This document shows, one piece after another, positions 50,001 to 57,850 of a stretch of DNA of 64,000 bases (positions within the stretch are counted from its first letter, which is position 1; the number at the start of each line of letters is the position of its first letter). The translations under genes and the position numbers were made by a program. The notes below the pieces were generated by a model. That model was not told the origin of the DNA and searched no databases. It saw only the letters and a list, made by a program, of their open reading frames with translations. This stretch comes from G965276675 sp965276675 (GTDB lineage: Bacteria > Acidobacteriota > Terriglobia > Terriglobales > Acidobacteriaceae), in contig OZ255624.1 of assembly GCA_965276675.1 (NCBI GenBank), forward strand, positions 558,001-622,000, read 5' to 3'.

Positions 50001-51616
50001 GAGACTTCGTTAAGCAGAGCACGACCGAATGCCCCGCATCGCTTCCCGCAAACAGTTCGTGCACGATCCATATTGCTTTCGCTCCGACGGCCACTGGCCC
50101 ACGCTCTGGAACGCTGACGATCTCCGCCAATGTAAGCGGAGGACAACTCACGGTCGCGCTTACCGGCAATGGCACGCCAAGTGGGCCGGTCGTGCTGACA
50201 CCAACCAGTCTAAGCTTCGGGAGCATTCTGGTAGGCGCAAAGACGTCCGTGCAGTACTTGACGATTGCGAACATGAGCAACGCGATGATCGGTTTAAAGC
50301 TGCCGGCTGTCTCCGGCCCATTCGTCCTTACTGCGAACACCTGCGGCGCTACGCTGAATGCAAGCTTCAGCTGCACCGTCGGCGTGGTCTTTGCTCCAGC
50401 ATCGGCAGGCCTGGCTTCCGGCTTTTTCTCCATTACGGATGATGCCGGAACCCAGGTCGCACTGCTCTCCGGCACTGGCCTGACAGGCGCCACAGACATG
50501 GCAGCGCCAACGTCGCTCAGCTTTGGTCCGCAACTGATCAACACCACGAGCGTGGCGCAAACCGTCACCCTGACCAACAATGGCGACTCGCCGCTGCAAC
50601 TCATCACGACCTTTGTAACAGGGGATTTCACCGCGACCAATCTGTGCGGGTCGTCGCTCGCCGGTCACTCGAGCTGCGCGGTGCAGGTGACTTACTCGCC
50701 AAAGAACTTGGGAGCGGAATCCGGCGTACTGACCATTCAGGATACGAAGCAAAATGGCCTGAGCGCGCAAACCATCGCGTTGAGCGGAACGGGCCTCGCG
50801 CCGGCGGGCATTCCGTCGCTGGCTCCAGGCAATCTCGATTTCGGAGTGGAGGGCCTGAACCACGCATCGGCTGCCAAAGTGATAACAGTGACCAACAACA
50901 CCAGGAGCGCGATCTCAGGACTACAAGTCCAGGTGAATGGTGACTTCTCGGCGCAGAGCAATACGTGTGGCGTGACTCTTGCGCCGGGGACGGCCTGCAC
51001 GGTGGGGGTCGTCTTCACTCCTTCGCAGACGGGGGCGCGCTCGGGCACTCTTACCGCATCTAGCAGTAGTCTGGCAACACCTCTCGTCTCCAATCTGACG
51101 GGCACCGGCGTTGAGTTCCAGATTGTCGTCGTTGGATCGGCAACACAGACGGTTGTTGGCGGCAAGATAGCGACCTTCATGCTTCGGATCACGCCAGTGG
51201 GCGCCTCCAACGGCAGCATCGCCATGAATTGCGCTGGTATGCCTTCGGCTTCGGCCTGTTCCTTCGATAAATCATCCTTCCAACTGGTACCTGGAGCCGA
51301 TACGATCGTCATTGTCAGTGTGGCGACGGGAGCGCAAAGCGCGGCCTCCCGCGTCAACCCATTCCGGTTAGCTGAGGTGGCGCTCGGTTGTCTGTTGCCG
51401 CTTGGCTGGGGTCTGCGCCGGTATCCGCGCGTGCTCTCGACCGTGTTGCTGGCGATGATCAGTCTTGGCGCCGTTGGTTGCGGTCTTACGATCAATGGCG
51501 GCAAAAAGGCGGCCTCGCCAACACCGGGCTCTGGTGCGGGAAGTTACACGCTCACCGTCACCGGCGCTGCTCCGGACGTGCAGCACGCAGTCACGCTCAC
51601 GCTAAACGTCGAATGA
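47030..51616 (+). CDS. Secreted sortilin-like beta-propeller protein with choice-of-anchor D repeats
   Basis: A 1528-residue surface or secreted protein. A signal peptide (QALLLLCFVLAACSLQAQ) could be of lipoprotein type (LAAC). Residues about 100-930 form a beta-propeller of VPS10/sortilin or BNR type, with repeated LRSEDSGNSW-like and YYSQDAGKTW-like Asp-box motifs. Four choice-of-anchor D/ASPM-type Ig-like repeats follow (about 952-1360), each starting with an xLxFG motif and carrying a cysteine pair. The C-terminus has two hydrophobic segments around RRYPR, a GCG and a final beta-rich stretch. TTG 47030 and GTG 47042 are both possible starts. Function unknown; probably cell-surface binding. 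No operon partner. Confidence 0.8.
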   Translation: MRSQVNRRPFQQALLLLCFVLAACSLQAQEPLLSPAGSQLRAGLGSTPGVSHRAAATSFLAQRGIGVHGFSYGTPGPTPAEMLFRARVQRNALRARAADTGANVALSAPWTAAGPQQAQTKAFGLVTGRVTSLAVDSSDASGNTVYLGTTGGGIWKSKNAAGSPSAVTFLPLTDGLPGENTGTGNLTSLSIGALSVQPRGTKVILAGTGDPNDALDSYYGNGILRSEDSGNSWSLTTQSSDADYGPGQNFSFFGLSFSGFAWSADSPNLVIAAVSSSLEGAIVNAGLSGSSAMGLYYSQDAGKTWQMATITNGPQQVLQGPNTNFTSFSGNAVTSVVWNGVRHTFYAAVRRYGYYQSTDGITWTRIQNQPGSGLNTTVCPARPGQPGSMGCPIFRGALTVQPVTGDTFAITTNSPDQGNTDQGLYRDVCGFTSGNCVSSTVTFGQQLPSGSLEVGGGNKTIPLADYNLWLKAIPSGGDTLLFAGTQDIFRCSLATNCTWRNATNVSSCAAAQVAPSQHAVDWVPGASTLYFGNDGGVWRTTDGIAQQPSSCSSDDANHFQNLNGGLGSLTELTSLAQDPVQDTVMLAGAGASGSLSSLNGSQYWQQAETGLGRYAAIDPNNSENWYVTSGAAVGISRCTAGAACDTSGFGASPVIGNGDVDNDGSGITFPAVWMLDPQNSANLLVATCRMWRGPATGGWSQSNAISPMLDGKNAPYCQGNAQVRSLAASGMPNDPGGAAEWVYAGMAGLFDGGATGAGHLYSQTVSPGTTASTKWNDLYLSPVTNDSNNRGQFNPGDFAISSITTDPHDATGKTVYAVLAGFSGSGLTETVSQPLVYASTDAGQHWLNITSNLPDAPVNAVLVDPNNANILYVGTDVGVYITSQVTQCGQSGAQCWNLYGTGLPDVPIVQLVPFTGGGETLLRAATYGRGVWQVQLASQSATQGATTSAAASPAALAFGDQAVSTVGAYQSITVTNIGSNTMTISGISVPGDFVKQSTTECPASLPANSSCTIHIAFAPTATGPRSGTLTISANVSGGQLTVALTGNGTPSGPVVLTPTSLSFGSILVGAKTSVQYLTIANMSNAMIGLKLPAVSGPFVLTANTCGATLNASFSCTVGVVFAPASAGLASGFFSITDDAGTQVALLSGTGLTGATDMAAPTSLSFGPQLINTTSVAQTVTLTNNGDSPLQLITTFVTGDFTATNLCGSSLAGHSSCAVQVTYSPKNLGAESGVLTIQDTKQNGLSAQTIALSGTGLAPAGIPSLAPGNLDFGVEGLNHASAAKVITVTNNTRSAISGLQVQVNGDFSAQSNTCGVTLAPGTACTVGVVFTPSQTGARSGTLTASSSSLATPLVSNLTGTGVEFQIVVVGSATQTVVGGKIATFMLRITPVGASNGSIAMNCAGMPSASACSFDKSSFQLVPGADTIVIVSVATGAQSAASRVNPFRLAEVALGCLLPLGWGLRRYPRVLSTVLLAMISLGAVGCGLTINGGKKAASPTPGSGAGSYTLTVTGAAPDVQHAVTLTLNVE

Positions 51617-51621
51617 GATTG

Positions 51622-51659
51622 TCCTAACAACGTTAGGATCTGCAGGGCGTGCGCTCTGC
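51622..51659 (+). terminator. Tandem hairpins after the propeller gene
   Basis: TCCTAAC-AAC-GTTAGGA (51622-51638) and GCAGGGC-GTGC-GCTCTGC-like (51642-51659) lie 6 and 26 bases after the stop codon. They are candidate transcription end signals, although no T-run follows. Confidence 0.4.
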
Positions 51660-51720
51660 CTTTCGCCGCGTCTGCGATACCATGCCCAAAGGACCAGCAC
51701 GACCGGGGAGCAGGGCGCGA

Positions 51721-51829
51721 CTAGAGCATTTCTCCTGCAGGTGTAGACCGGAGAGCACGCCTACGCAGCTTTTCCGTTAAAAGCTGCATGTAACTCTCTC
51801 CAAAAAACACAGAGACAGGAGAAATGCTC
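51721..51829. mobile_element. MITE-like palindromic element, copy B
   Basis: A 109-base element with ends GAGCATTTCTCCTG and CAGGAGAAATGCTC, a middle stem GGAGAG/CTCTCC and a perfect 9-bp central hairpin GCAGCTTTT/AAAAGCTGC (51765-51787). Its reverse complement is related to copy A at 46749-46867. The right end lies directly against the FkbM gene start and includes its ribosome-binding site. Confidence 0.6.
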
Positions 51830-51833
51830 CATG
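51817..51833 (+). promoter_or_regulatory. Ribosome-binding site inside the palindromic element
   Basis: AGGAG (51817-51821) sits 9 bases before ATG 51831 and is part of the right terminal repeat of element B. In the transcript it could pair with the left arm at about 51724-51737, hiding the site. Confidence 0.55.
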
Positions 51834-52718
51834 AAGTATCTCAATACGTTTCAGCGGATTCTGGGTCACCCCATGAATCAGGGCCGGCCACGCGAAGCTC
51901 TGCAGCGGTTCTTCTCGTGGCAGATCGGCAGCCGTCTCGTACCCGGCGCTGTGGCGTTTGAATTCGTCAACGATTCGGTCGTGCTGATTCGCCCTGGCAT
52001 GCCGGGCGCAACGCAGAATATCTATTGCGGACTGAACGACTTTGAAGAGATGGGCTTCTTGCTGCATCTGCTCCGGCCAGCGGATGAGTTTGTCGATGTT
52101 GGTGCGAATGTTGGGGTGTATACGGTTCTGGCGTCAGCCGCAATCGGCGCGCATACCACAGCGTTCGAGCCAAACCCAACGACCTTCGCGCAGTTTCGTA
52201 AAAATATCCTGATCAATGGCATTGAATCAAAGGTGAATGCCCACCAGTCCGCGCTGGGCCGCGAAGCAGGGGTAACTCACTTTAGTGTTGAAGGAAACGA
52301 CGCCATGCATCACATCGCTCACAGTGGAGACGACCTCTCAAAGGCAATAGAGACGGGGCTCGCCCCTTTGGACGACCAGCTCGCCGGCAGAGATCCAGTG
52401 CTTATCAAGATGGACGTGGAGGGATACGAGATGGAGGTGCTGGGTGGGGCGAGCCGCGTACTTGCCAACCCGCAGCTCATCGCCATCATCATGGAGAGCA
52501 CCGAAGATGCCCGGAAATACGGGTTTGACGTGGCCAAGCCTCACGAAACTTTACTCGCACATGGTTTTCAGCGGTGCAACTACCACCCGAAGACGCGCAA
52601 GCTAGAGGTATTGGACAGCCCGACAGCGGCAGGAAATATCTATGTACGCAATCTATCCCAGGTCGTTGAGCGGCTCAGCACCGCGCCCCCGTTTCGCATC
52701 CGCAACGAGACTATCTGA
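51831..52718 (+). CDS. FkbM family methyltransferase
   Basis: A 295-residue SAM-dependent methyltransferase of the FkbM family. Motif I is FVDVGANVGVYTVLAS (about residues 86-101), followed by the acidic turn AFEPNP and later DVEGYEMEVLGG, all typical of the family. Members O-methylate sugars or polyketides; here the nearby exopolysaccharide genes suggest a sugar hydroxyl. Translation probably depends on the AGGAG in the adjoining palindromic element. The gene precedes the Wzy-like gene by 279 bases. Confidence 0.85.
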   Translation: MKYLNTFQRILGHPMNQGRPREALQRFFSWQIGSRLVPGAVAFEFVNDSVVLIRPGMPGATQNIYCGLNDFEEMGFLLHLLRPADEFVDVGANVGVYTVLASAAIGAHTTAFEPNPTTFAQFRKNILINGIESKVNAHQSALGREAGVTHFSVEGNDAMHHIAHSGDDLSKAIETGLAPLDDQLAGRDPVLIKMDVEGYEMEVLGGASRVLANPQLIAIIMESTEDARKYGFDVAKPHETLLAHGFQRCNYHPKTRKLEVLDSPTAAGNIYVRNLSQVVERLSTAPPFRIRNETI

Positions 52719-52997
52719 TCCTGGCCCACCTTGAACCGGGCCACCTCGCGCGGACATCTGGCTCACCCACTCCTGGGCCATCCACTCAAAGACGTGTAAC
52801 GAGCCGCCCGGGAAGGTCTACTCGGCTCTAACTTCGGGCTCGTCCAGTCTAGGGCTTCGCTGCGGGAGAAAGTGGCGTTCCAAAAGTTCCGCTCACGGTA
52901 CACTCTCTTTGAGCCGGCGGTTCTTAGCCGCGCATTTATTCAGGAAGACGGGGCGGCTGCGCCGACATCTTCTGAAGCCAAACTTTAGAGTGAGACC
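52719..52997. other. Intergenic region, nothing recognised
   Basis: This gap before the Wzy-like gene holds no credible gene, repeat or clear promoter. A weak TACACT about 100 bases before the next start is not convincing. Confidence 0.4.
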
Positions 52998-54365
52998 ATG
53001 GCGCCCACCGCATACCAGCGGCAAATTGGATGGAACGACCAGGTCTCCCGCGCTGCGCTGCCACCGAGCATCACCCTTTCGTGGGTCGTCCAGAAGCTCA
53101 TGGTCGCGGCCTTCGCAGCATCGTTTTTGCAGTATTGGACGCACAGCGCCTTCGCGCAATATACCCATATTGTCCTGCTGTTTACCGCGGGGCTGACGGT
53201 GTTGCTCGGTGTTGAACGGCGTCAGCGGCTGCACGATCTGCTCCGGGGTGGCAGCGTGCTTCTGCTCGCAGTGCTCTTCACTGAAGTGATCTCGTACTAT
53301 TCGGGGGATCGCTACTCCCTCTACTATGGATTCGTATTGATTGGCGTTCTGCTCTCGGCACGGCTGGTTTTGCTGCAGATTGGCCTCACCGGCGTGATGC
53401 GCTCATTTTTTCAAGTGGGCATCGTAATCACGGTCTTTCTGGCGATTGTGGGACGCAGGGGCATTACCGGTTTTACCGCTGGTGGAAATCGTTTCACTGG
53501 TGGCGGAAACGCTCACCCTAACCTGGTGGCTTTTGTGCTCGCAGGTTTTCTTCCGGTCATGGTCTGGCGTTTTCTGGAGTACAAGTCGGTTCGCAAGCGC
53601 CGGTTGGTGGCAGGCGTTTGCATGCTAAACGTAGCGCTGATCTTTTTTTCAGGCTCACGAGGAACCTTGCTCGCCTGCATGCTCTCGGCTACCGCGCTCC
53701 TTCTGCGCCTGCTTATCTCCGGGCGAATGAAGAACAGGCTCCGCCCCACACACATACAGGTCATGCTATTGCTGGTCGCCGTGCCGCTCTTTGCTTTTCT
53801 GCTTGCCCGGCACGGCCGCTATGAAAAGGTCAGCGACTTCTTGGATACGTCTCTCAGTCTCAATAGCTCGCAGCGCGGACTCCACTCCGGCTTTTCCGGA
53901 CGCACTGCCTTCTGGTTGAAGGCCTTTGCTCGTCTGCGGCAGGAGCAGCGTTGGCTCTTTGGCTTTGGGTATCGCATGGGCGACGTACTGGTTGGCACCA
54001 TTGACGATGGATACATTCAGCTGCTCTTCGAGTCGGGACTGATCTCTGGACTCATGATTCTGGGCGTCCTGCTCGCCGTATTCCTTCGGTTGTGGAAGGC
54101 TACGCGGCATCGCGCGAATACGCTGTGGCTCCGCTATCACCTGATGCTGTGGTGCATGCTGATCATCTACATGTTTAATAACATCTCTACGCGATACCTC
54201 TTCAGCTTTGGCAACTGCTACTCCGTATGTGTCATTTTTATGATGATGGCGTCTAGGAGGGAACTGCTCGGTCCGGAAGCAGGGCAGGCATCCGAGAGGT
54301 CCCGGCAGCAGGTGGTGCAGGTGCGACCGCAGCGCGCTATGCCACTGGCCGGTCTCAGCCGTTAG
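52998..54365 (+). CDS. O-antigen ligase / Wzy-like membrane protein
   Basis: A 455-residue membrane protein of the Wzy_C/O-antigen ligase family with about ten to twelve helices. The largest periplasmic loop, between about residues 275 and 335, contains FSGRTAFWLKAFARL and FGFGYRMGD, matching the family pattern of conserved arginines. SGSRGTLLA (about 218) is the other common motif. It polymerises or ligates undecaprenyl-linked sugar repeats at the periplasmic face. It starts the run of exopolysaccharide genes; the next gene begins 8 bases after its stop. Confidence 0.85.
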   Translation: MAPTAYQRQIGWNDQVSRAALPPSITLSWVVQKLMVAAFAASFLQYWTHSAFAQYTHIVLLFTAGLTVLLGVERRQRLHDLLRGGSVLLLAVLFTEVISYYSGDRYSLYYGFVLIGVLLSARLVLLQIGLTGVMRSFFQVGIVITVFLAIVGRRGITGFTAGGNRFTGGGNAHPNLVAFVLAGFLPVMVWRFLEYKSVRKRRLVAGVCMLNVALIFFSGSRGTLLACMLSATALLLRLLISGRMKNRLRPTHIQVMLLLVAVPLFAFLLARHGRYEKVSDFLDTSLSLNSSQRGLHSGFSGRTAFWLKAFARLRQEQRWLFGFGYRMGDVLVGTIDDGYIQLLFESGLISGLMILGVLLAVFLRLWKATRHRANTLWLRYHLMLWCMLIIYMFNNISTRYLFSFGNCYSVCVIFMMMASRRELLGPEAGQASERSRQQVVQVRPQRAMPLAGLSR

Positions 54366-54372
54366 CCCAGCA

Positions 54373-54864
54373 ATGGTACGAACACCGGGCGCACGCCCTG
54401 TATCCTGTGATGTTCACTGGAATGCCCGTCGCGTTCGCGGCCTGGCAAAGGAGGTTCTCCTGAGCTCTAAATTTGGCGGCTCGCGCAGTTGGAAGCGATG
54501 TGTTCGGCTAGGGTGTCTTTCGCTCTCCCTTCTGCTCGCAGGCTTTATGGTCCCTGCCGCACCGGCGCAGCAACCGGCGCGCACCATTGAGATACATGCA
54601 AAGAAATATGTCTTTGTGCCAGCGGAGATTACCCTCACAAAAGGCGAGCCGATCGAACTGGTGTTGATCTCAGACGATGTTCCCCATGGGCTTGCGGTCA
54701 GCGGGCTCCATCTTCACGCCGAGATGACCAAGGATCATCCGGCCAAGGTGCTGGTCACGCCAACGGTGGATGGAACGTTTCCCGGGAAGTGTTCGCGCTT
54801 CTGCGGCCTGGGGCATAATGACATGAAGTTCACGGTTCACGTCGTTGACAAGGTCGACAAGTGA
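54373..54864 (+). CDS. Cupredoxin-like copper protein, exported
   Basis: A small cupredoxin with the CuA-like/plastocyanin-like ligand set: an early histidine in DDVPHGLAV and CSRFCGLGHNDM near the C-terminus, where two Cys, a His and a Met are spaced as in CuA domains of oxidase subunit II. A signal peptide ends near APAQQ. The ATG at 54373 gives 163 residues with an atypically long N-region. A perfect ribosome-binding site, AAAGGAGG (54447-54454), sits 5 bases before CTG 54460, which would give a normal signal peptide and a 134-residue precursor. Its presence inside a polysaccharide cluster is unexpected; it may be an electron carrier or copper-binding protein. Confidence 0.8.
   Translation: MVRTPGARPVSCDVHWNARRVRGLAKEVLLSSKFGGSRSWKRCVRLGCLSLSLLLAGFMVPAAPAQQPARTIEIHAKKYVFVPAEITLTKGEPIELVLISDDVPHGLAVSGLHLHAEMTKDHPAKVLVTPTVDGTFPGKCSRFCGLGHNDMKFTVHVVDKVDK
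54447..54462 (+). promoter_or_regulatory. Consensus ribosome-binding site before a CTG codon
   Basis: AAAGGAGG, spacer TTCTC, then CTG in the cupredoxin frame. The only in-frame ATG is 87 bases upstream and has no ribosome-binding site, so CTG 54460 is a likely start. Confidence 0.5.
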
Positions 54865-55038
54865 GTGCCGGGCGCGCCCCATGGAATTGCAAGCAGTGCG
54901 CCGATTTTGTGAAGGCCGTCCTTGGCTCTACACTGGTAGGACAGAATCCTGTAAGTTTGTGAGTGTTGAAGGAGTAGAGTTGCCAGCGGCCGACTGATCT
55001 CCGTGTGCCCAGGATCGTCCCGTGTGGCGTTAAAATGT

Positions 55039-57840
55039 ATGAGCAAGCGATTGGCTATATGTTTGGCCACAGCCTTTGGTGCGGCGTTGTCATTCGTTTC
55101 CTCACCGTTGAGCGTAGCGCAATCCCCAGTCTGCGACCCGAGCGTCTCCAACTGCGGAAACATTCCCTATCCGCAATACGGCGGCCAATCTGTGCAGGGG
55201 CAGCTCGACTCTCTTGGCCAATACAACACCCTGGGTGGATACTCTCCCAATTACGGGTACCCCAACGGTCCCCTGGGGTCATACGGCCAACAGTCCGTTC
55301 CGTCGTACGTCGATAATCTTGGGATTACGCAACAGCCGGGAGTAAACCGGCAGTACGGCACTCTGCAGGATTACCTGACCTACCAGCAATACGAGAGGTT
55401 CACCCCGCCCACCGAGTTCCAGCAGCTCGTGCTTGCCTCCATTGGCCGTCGCCTGCCCATCTTTGGAGCCAATCTTTTCTTCGGCAGTCCCAGCACCTTT
55501 GCTCCCGTGGAGCAGTTGCCAGTTACGCCCGACTACGTGGTCGGGCCGGGGGACCAGGTCCTGGTGCGCGTGTGGGGCCAGATCAACTTCAACGCGGAGG
55601 TGACCGTCGATCGTACCGGCGTCATTTACCTGCCACAGGTTGGCGCCATTCACGTCGCGGGCATTACAGATAGCGCACTCGCGCAGCAGATCCGCTCCAA
55701 CATCGCGCGGATCTACAAAAACTTCAATCTCTCCGTAAATCTCGGGCAGCTTCACTCCATCCGGATCTTTGTCGCGGGCCAGGCCCGGCGGCCGGGGACG
55801 TACACTGTTAGTTCGCTGAGCACGCTGGTCAGTGCACTGTTTGCTTCTGGAGGCCCATCGCCCGCGGGATCTCTGCGGCACATCCAGGTGCGGCGGAATG
55901 GCGCGACCATCGCAGATTTCGACATGTACGATCTGCTTGTCCGCGGGGATAAATCCAAGGACGTTCCACTGCTGGCCGGGGACGTCATCTACATTCCCGC
56001 GGTCGGCCCTCAGGTGGCGGTCTTTGGCAGTGTGCACAATCCAGCAATCTTTGAGCTGGCAGGGAATACCTCTGTCGAACAGATTCTGCAAGATGCAGGC
56101 GGCCTTTCCGCGGTCGCTTCGTTGACCAGGGCTTCGCTCGAGCACATCGATCGGCAACAACGTCAGCAGGCGCTTGACATCGCGCTCGATGCGCAGGGAT
56201 TAAGCACTCCGTTAAACAGCGGCGACATTCTGCGCGTTCTGCCGATCTCGCCCCGCTTTGACAAAACCGTGACGGTGCGCGGCAATCTCGCCGACCCCGG
56301 GCGGTTCGCCTGGCATCCAGGCATGACGTTAAGCGAGCTGCTGCCCAACAGCCAGGCGCTCATCACACGCGACTACTGGCAGCGGCGTAACCAGCTTGGA
56401 CTGCCGTCGCCCGCTTTTCAGCCTGACTACACACAGAACCTGCACTTTGATGCCTCCAGCCTCGGGCAGTACGGCAATCCATACACTCAGGGCAGGCCTG
56501 GGTATCCGAACCAGACGAACACCCAGCAGAACGGGCAATCCTCACAACAACTGAACGGACAAAGCATTGCCCAGCTGCAGGCCAACGCTCAAGGGAACAA
56601 CGCGCAAGTGAACCCGGATGGAAGTATCGGACAGCTGGATGCGAATGGGCAGCCCATCAACACCAACGGAAATGGCCAGGGCTACGGGCAGGATTACACG
56701 CAAGGGCTCAACAGCAACGGGCAACCACTGCCGAACGGGTACCGACAATATCCTCCCCAGGTCACGCCTACCTCCACAATCGGCGGCTCCACGCTGGCCG
56801 ATCAGCAGCAGCACACTTTTACGGAAAACACTGCTGGGGCGGGCACCCTGACAAATGTGTCCCTGCCGGCGCCGGAGATCGATTGGTCGTATGCGGTAAT
56901 CGAACGTCTGGATCCGACCACCCTGAAGACGACGCTGGTGCCCTTCGACCTGGGTAAACTGGTGATGGATCACGACCCGGCTCAGAACCTCACCCTCGAG
57001 CCAGGAGACGTCGTCACCGTCTTTTCGCAGGCCGATATCCGCGTGCCACAAGCGCAGCAGACCAAGCTCGTACGCCTGGAGGGGGAGGTTGCGCATTCCG
57101 GAATCTACAGCGTGCTCCCCGGAGAGACACTGCGGCAGCTGGTGCAACGCGCGGGCGGCATTACGCCCAAGGCATACCTGTTCGGCTCGGAGCTGACGCG
57201 GGAGTCGGCGCGCATCATCCAGCAGCAACGACTCAGCGACTATGTCACCCAACTCGAACTTGATATTGATCGCGCGAGCGCCGCCACCTCTGCCGCAGCA
57301 ATTTCGGCACAGGATCAGGCAGCTGCTGCAAGCTCGCTTACTGCTTCGCAGCTGCTGGTCACCCGCTTGCGTCAGCTTAGGGCCAGCGGCCGTATCGTGC
57401 TAAACGTGAATCCCGACGCCAGCGCCATAGCGAGCTTGCCTGATCTGGAGCTCGAGGATGGAGACCGCTTCATCGTGCCTACGCGGCCGTCGAGCATCAA
57501 CGTGGTAGGCGCGGTCTATGATCAGAACTCTTTCATCTACAACGACGAACGAAGAGTGAAGGGCTATCTGCATCAGGCAGGCGGACCGAACCGCAGCGCG
57601 GATGAGAAGCATTCTTTCATTATTCGCGCCGATGGGTCTGTGATCAGCCGGGATTCCGCTGGAACTCTTTGGGGAAACACCTTTGAGCAGGCGCGCATCA
57701 ATCCGGGCGACACTATCATCGTGCCGGAAAAGGTCTATCGCGGCTCAAGCACCCGTAATCTGCTCAACTATGCCACGATCTTCTCGTCGTTCTCATCACT
57801 CGGGCTAGCTGCAGCGACGCTGGCCGTCATCATTCCATAG
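55039..57840 (+). CDS. SLBB-domain polysaccharide export protein
   Basis: A 933-residue outer-membrane/periplasmic polysaccharide export protein of the Wza/KpsD type. A signal peptide (MSKRLAICLATAFGAALSFV) is followed by the Poly_export domain around residues 165-250 (DYVVGPGDQVLVRVWGQINF) and at least four SLBB domains to the C-terminus. A helical segment rich in Ala and Gln (about 720-780) interrupts the last ones. Between about 475 and 585 there is an insertion extremely rich in Gln, Asn, Gly and Tyr. A final hydrophobic stretch may span the outer membrane. ATG 55039 is preferred over 55003 because the signal peptide starts there. Wzz follows 10 bases after the stop. Confidence 0.88.
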   Translation: MSKRLAICLATAFGAALSFVSSPLSVAQSPVCDPSVSNCGNIPYPQYGGQSVQGQLDSLGQYNTLGGYSPNYGYPNGPLGSYGQQSVPSYVDNLGITQQPGVNRQYGTLQDYLTYQQYERFTPPTEFQQLVLASIGRRLPIFGANLFFGSPSTFAPVEQLPVTPDYVVGPGDQVLVRVWGQINFNAEVTVDRTGVIYLPQVGAIHVAGITDSALAQQIRSNIARIYKNFNLSVNLGQLHSIRIFVAGQARRPGTYTVSSLSTLVSALFASGGPSPAGSLRHIQVRRNGATIADFDMYDLLVRGDKSKDVPLLAGDVIYIPAVGPQVAVFGSVHNPAIFELAGNTSVEQILQDAGGLSAVASLTRASLEHIDRQQRQQALDIALDAQGLSTPLNSGDILRVLPISPRFDKTVTVRGNLADPGRFAWHPGMTLSELLPNSQALITRDYWQRRNQLGLPSPAFQPDYTQNLHFDASSLGQYGNPYTQGRPGYPNQTNTQQNGQSSQQLNGQSIAQLQANAQGNNAQVNPDGSIGQLDANGQPINTNGNGQGYGQDYTQGLNSNGQPLPNGYRQYPPQVTPTSTIGGSTLADQQQHTFTENTAGAGTLTNVSLPAPEIDWSYAVIERLDPTTLKTTLVPFDLGKLVMDHDPAQNLTLEPGDVVTVFSQADIRVPQAQQTKLVRLEGEVAHSGIYSVLPGETLRQLVQRAGGITPKAYLFGSELTRESARIIQQQRLSDYVTQLELDIDRASAATSAAAISAQDQAAAASSLTASQLLVTRLRQLRASGRIVLNVNPDASAIASLPDLELEDGDRFIVPTRPSSINVVGAVYDQNSFIYNDERRVKGYLHQAGGPNRSADEKHSFIIRADGSVISRDSAGTLWGNTFEQARINPGDTIIVPEKVYRGSSTRNLLNYATIFSSFSSLGLAAATLAVIIP

Positions 57841-57850
57841 GAGTGCTCGC

